A stretch of 64,000 nt of DNA from assembly GCA_023393125.1 (NCBI GenBank), contig JAEWMQ010000036.1:55411-119410 (forward strand), in the 5' to 3' direction. Below, piece by piece: positions 62,687-64,000 of this stretch. Below the pieces are notes generated by a model. It ran no database searches, was not told the DNA's origin, and worked only from the letters and a program-made list of their open reading frames with translations. Positions within the stretch are counted from its first letter, which is position 1. Each line of letters starts with the position of its first letter. The DNA is from Bacillota bacterium. GTDB lineage: Bacteria > Bacillota > Clostridia > Lachnospirales > Cellulosilyticaceae. The translations under genes were made by a program, and so were the position numbers.

Positions 62687-63805
62687 TTAGCATTCTCCAA
62701 ACAATTCCTTAAGCCTAACTTCATTTAGCTTCGTTCCAATAACACACATGCGCCCTGTATAATCTGCCGCTTCTTCACGAATTTCATATTCTCCTGGAAC
62801 CATATCAAAGCAGAACCAGTTGTCCTCACTATCTTGTAAAATGCCTTTAGCACGTAAGATGACACCATAATCTTCTGTATGAGCTAATGTTTCTAAAATT
62901 CCCTTTATTTTTTCCTTATCAAAACGACATGGCGTCTCCATTCCCCAACTCGTAAAGACCTCATCTGCATGGTGATGTCCATGGGTATGTTGGTGGTGAC
63001 CACAACTACATGTTTCATTGTGTTCATGATGGTCATGACTACAGCCACATGCCTCATTGTGTTCATGATGCTCATGATTACAGCCACATGCTTCATCGTG
63101 TTCATGGTAGTCATGATTACAACCGCATGCTTCGTTATGCCCTATATGGTCATGCCCACTACCATGTGTCCATTCTTCTTTTACTTCTAATAAAGCCTTT
63201 TCTAAATCATTGCCACTCTCCATAACAGCTAGTAGTTTGTCTCCTCCAATATCTTCCCATGCAGTCGTTACAATAGCAGCTTCACTATTTCGTGTTTTAA
63301 TTAAGTTAGCAGTTTCTTGTAATTTTTCTTGTGAGCAGTTTTGGCTACGACTTAATATAATCGTACTAGCACTTTCTATTTGATTATTAAAGAATTCACC
63401 AAAATTCTTCATATACATCCTACATTTTAGAGCATCTACTACGGCAACCTTAGCATTAAGGCTTACTTCATTTCCTTCTGCTACTTGTTTAACAGCTTTA
63501 ATGACATCAGAAAGCTTCCCTACACCAGATGGCTCAATAATGACTCTGTCTGGATTATATTTTTCTAATACCTCTTTTAAAGCAGTTCCAAAATCTCCTA
63601 CTAAAGAACAACAAATACATCCAGAGTTCATTTCCGTAATCTCTACGCCGCCTTCTTTTAGAAAGCCACCATCTATACCAATCTCACCAAACTCATTTTC
63701 TATAAGTACAAGCTTTTCACCTCTAAAACCTTCTTTGATGAGTTTTTTAATAAGCGTTGTTTTTCCCGCTCCTAAAAAGCCTGATATAATATCTATCTTT
63801 GTCAT
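62687..63805 (-). CDS. CobW/COG0523 metallochaperone GTPase with Cys/His repeats
   Basis: 372 residues. P-loop GFLGAGKTT at 9-17, metal motif CICC at 63-66, switch VIIEPSGVGKL near 90. Between the GTPase and C-terminal CobW_C domain, about 213-280, there are three and a half 13-residue repeats of the type HNEACGCNHDYHE (39-bp DNA repeats, about 62985-63150) ending in a His-rich tail. They can hold several Zn, Ni or Co ions. Zn transfer under starvation is known for this family (YciC/ZNG1). No clear Zur box is seen upstream. Start by GGGAGG. Confidence 0.92.
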   Translation of the reverse strand: MTKIDIISGFLGAGKTTLIKKLIKEGFRGEKLVLIENEFGEIGIDGGFLKEGGVEITEMNSGCICCSLVGDFGTALKEVLEKYNPDRVIIEPSGVGKLSDVIKAVKQVAEGNEVSLNAKVAVVDALKCRMYMKNFGEFFNNQIESASTIILSRSQNCSQEKLQETANLIKTRNSEAAIVTTAWEDIGGDKLLAVMESGNDLEKALLEVKEEWTHGSGHDHIGHNEACGCNHDYHEHDEACGCNHEHHEHNEACGCSHDHHEHNETCSCGHHQHTHGHHHADEVFTSWGMETPCRFDKEKIKGILETLAHTEDYGVILRAKGILQDSEDNWFCFDMVPGEYEIREEAADYTGRMCVIGTKLNEVRLKELFGEC

Positions 63806-63944
63806 GTGTATAACCTCCCTATCTTATCAAAATATCTATGACCTAGCTTACATGCATTTCAATTATATGACTTAATTATGGGTATATCAATTTATTTTAT
63901 ACAATATTCCTTCGATTTTTAATAAAAAATCTTCATAACGCAAA

Positions 63945-64000
63945 TGTACCGACCCCAAAAAGTTAGACCCAAAATCTAACCATTGGAGGTCGGTATTTTT
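63945..64000 (+). mobile_element. Left end of an IS3-type element (runs off the window)
   Basis: TGTACCGACCCCAAAAAG at 63945 is a typical IS3-family terminal repeat in Clostridia, followed by an AAGTTAGA...TCTAAC inverted pair and GGAGGTCGG, a ribosome site for an orfA expected just past base 64000. Only 56 bases are visible. It differs from the IS at 17322. Confidence 0.65.

Noticed and set aside
62985..63150. CRISPR-like 39-base direct repeats
   Set aside because: The repeats are contiguous without spacers and encode the Cys/His repeats of the CobW protein in frame. No CRISPR array or cas gene is present in the window.

Overview
The window looks like chromosomal DNA from a low-GC, endospore-forming, plant-fibre-degrading Clostridia member. 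The supporting signs are AT-rich codons, strong AGGAGG ribosome sites, many GTG/TTG starts, a secreted GH9 cellulase with CBM3, GH43 and GH28 enzymes, Lpl-type sugar ABC transporters with a membrane-bound AraC regulator, and spore-coat-like genes. A Cellulosilyticum-like Lachnospiraceae is my best guess from gene content. That is inference, not a database result.

Layout. 1-2980: hexuronate catabolism on + (a partial FG-GAP-type protein, uxuA mannonate dehydratase, an SDR fructuronate reductase). 3017-4100: no genes, but a cluster of long imperfect hairpin repeats. 4158-9850: an anchored alpha/beta hydrolase, a transposase remnant, the GH9 cellulase with a divergent AraC regulator, a tRNA 3' fragment and a pentapeptide-repeat protein. 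10028-16906: a 1210-residue MnxG-like multicopper oxidase with three small coat-like genes, then an oleate hydratase with an N-terminal membrane segment. 17154-18671: a second copy of the hairpin repeat, split by a complete IS3-family element whose ends can be fixed exactly because the unsplit copy at 3126-3384 serves as the empty site.

18683-21154: the phenylalanine operon aroF-pheA, preceded by a consensus promoter, an unannotated leader peptide dense in Phe and Tyr codons, and an attenuator terminator. 21236-24420: a cobalamin-riboswitch-controlled B12 ABC importer. 24586-26748: a B12-independent methionine-synthase-like enzyme with a LysR regulator. 27024-30806: rsmA, an LD-carboxypeptidase, and a TetR gene with divergent membrane-protein genes; both promoters carry the same operator over their -10 boxes. 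31017-32786: two cell-surface proteins.

32990-47040: a pectin/hemicellulose locus on the minus strand, comprising an SGNH esterase, GH28 polygalacturonase, a GH105-like protein, an ankyrin-GH43 fusion, a membrane AraC sensor-regulator, an Lpl-type ABC importer and a second GH43. It would supply oligosaccharides and uronic acids to pathways such as the uxu genes at the left. 47304-49689: a polar amino acid ABC importer. 49847-61029: an ABC exporter, YabE-like 3D protein, TatD, a surface protein, 5'-nucleotidase, protein O-mannosyltransferase homologue, cyclase and MATE exporter. 61267-63805: a PH-domain protein and two CobW-type GTPases, one with Cys/His metal-binding repeats. 63945-64000: the left end of another IS.

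The most novel signal is the hairpin repeat family. Three copies share an apical loop while both flanking stems covary, which points to selection on structure and not only on sequence.
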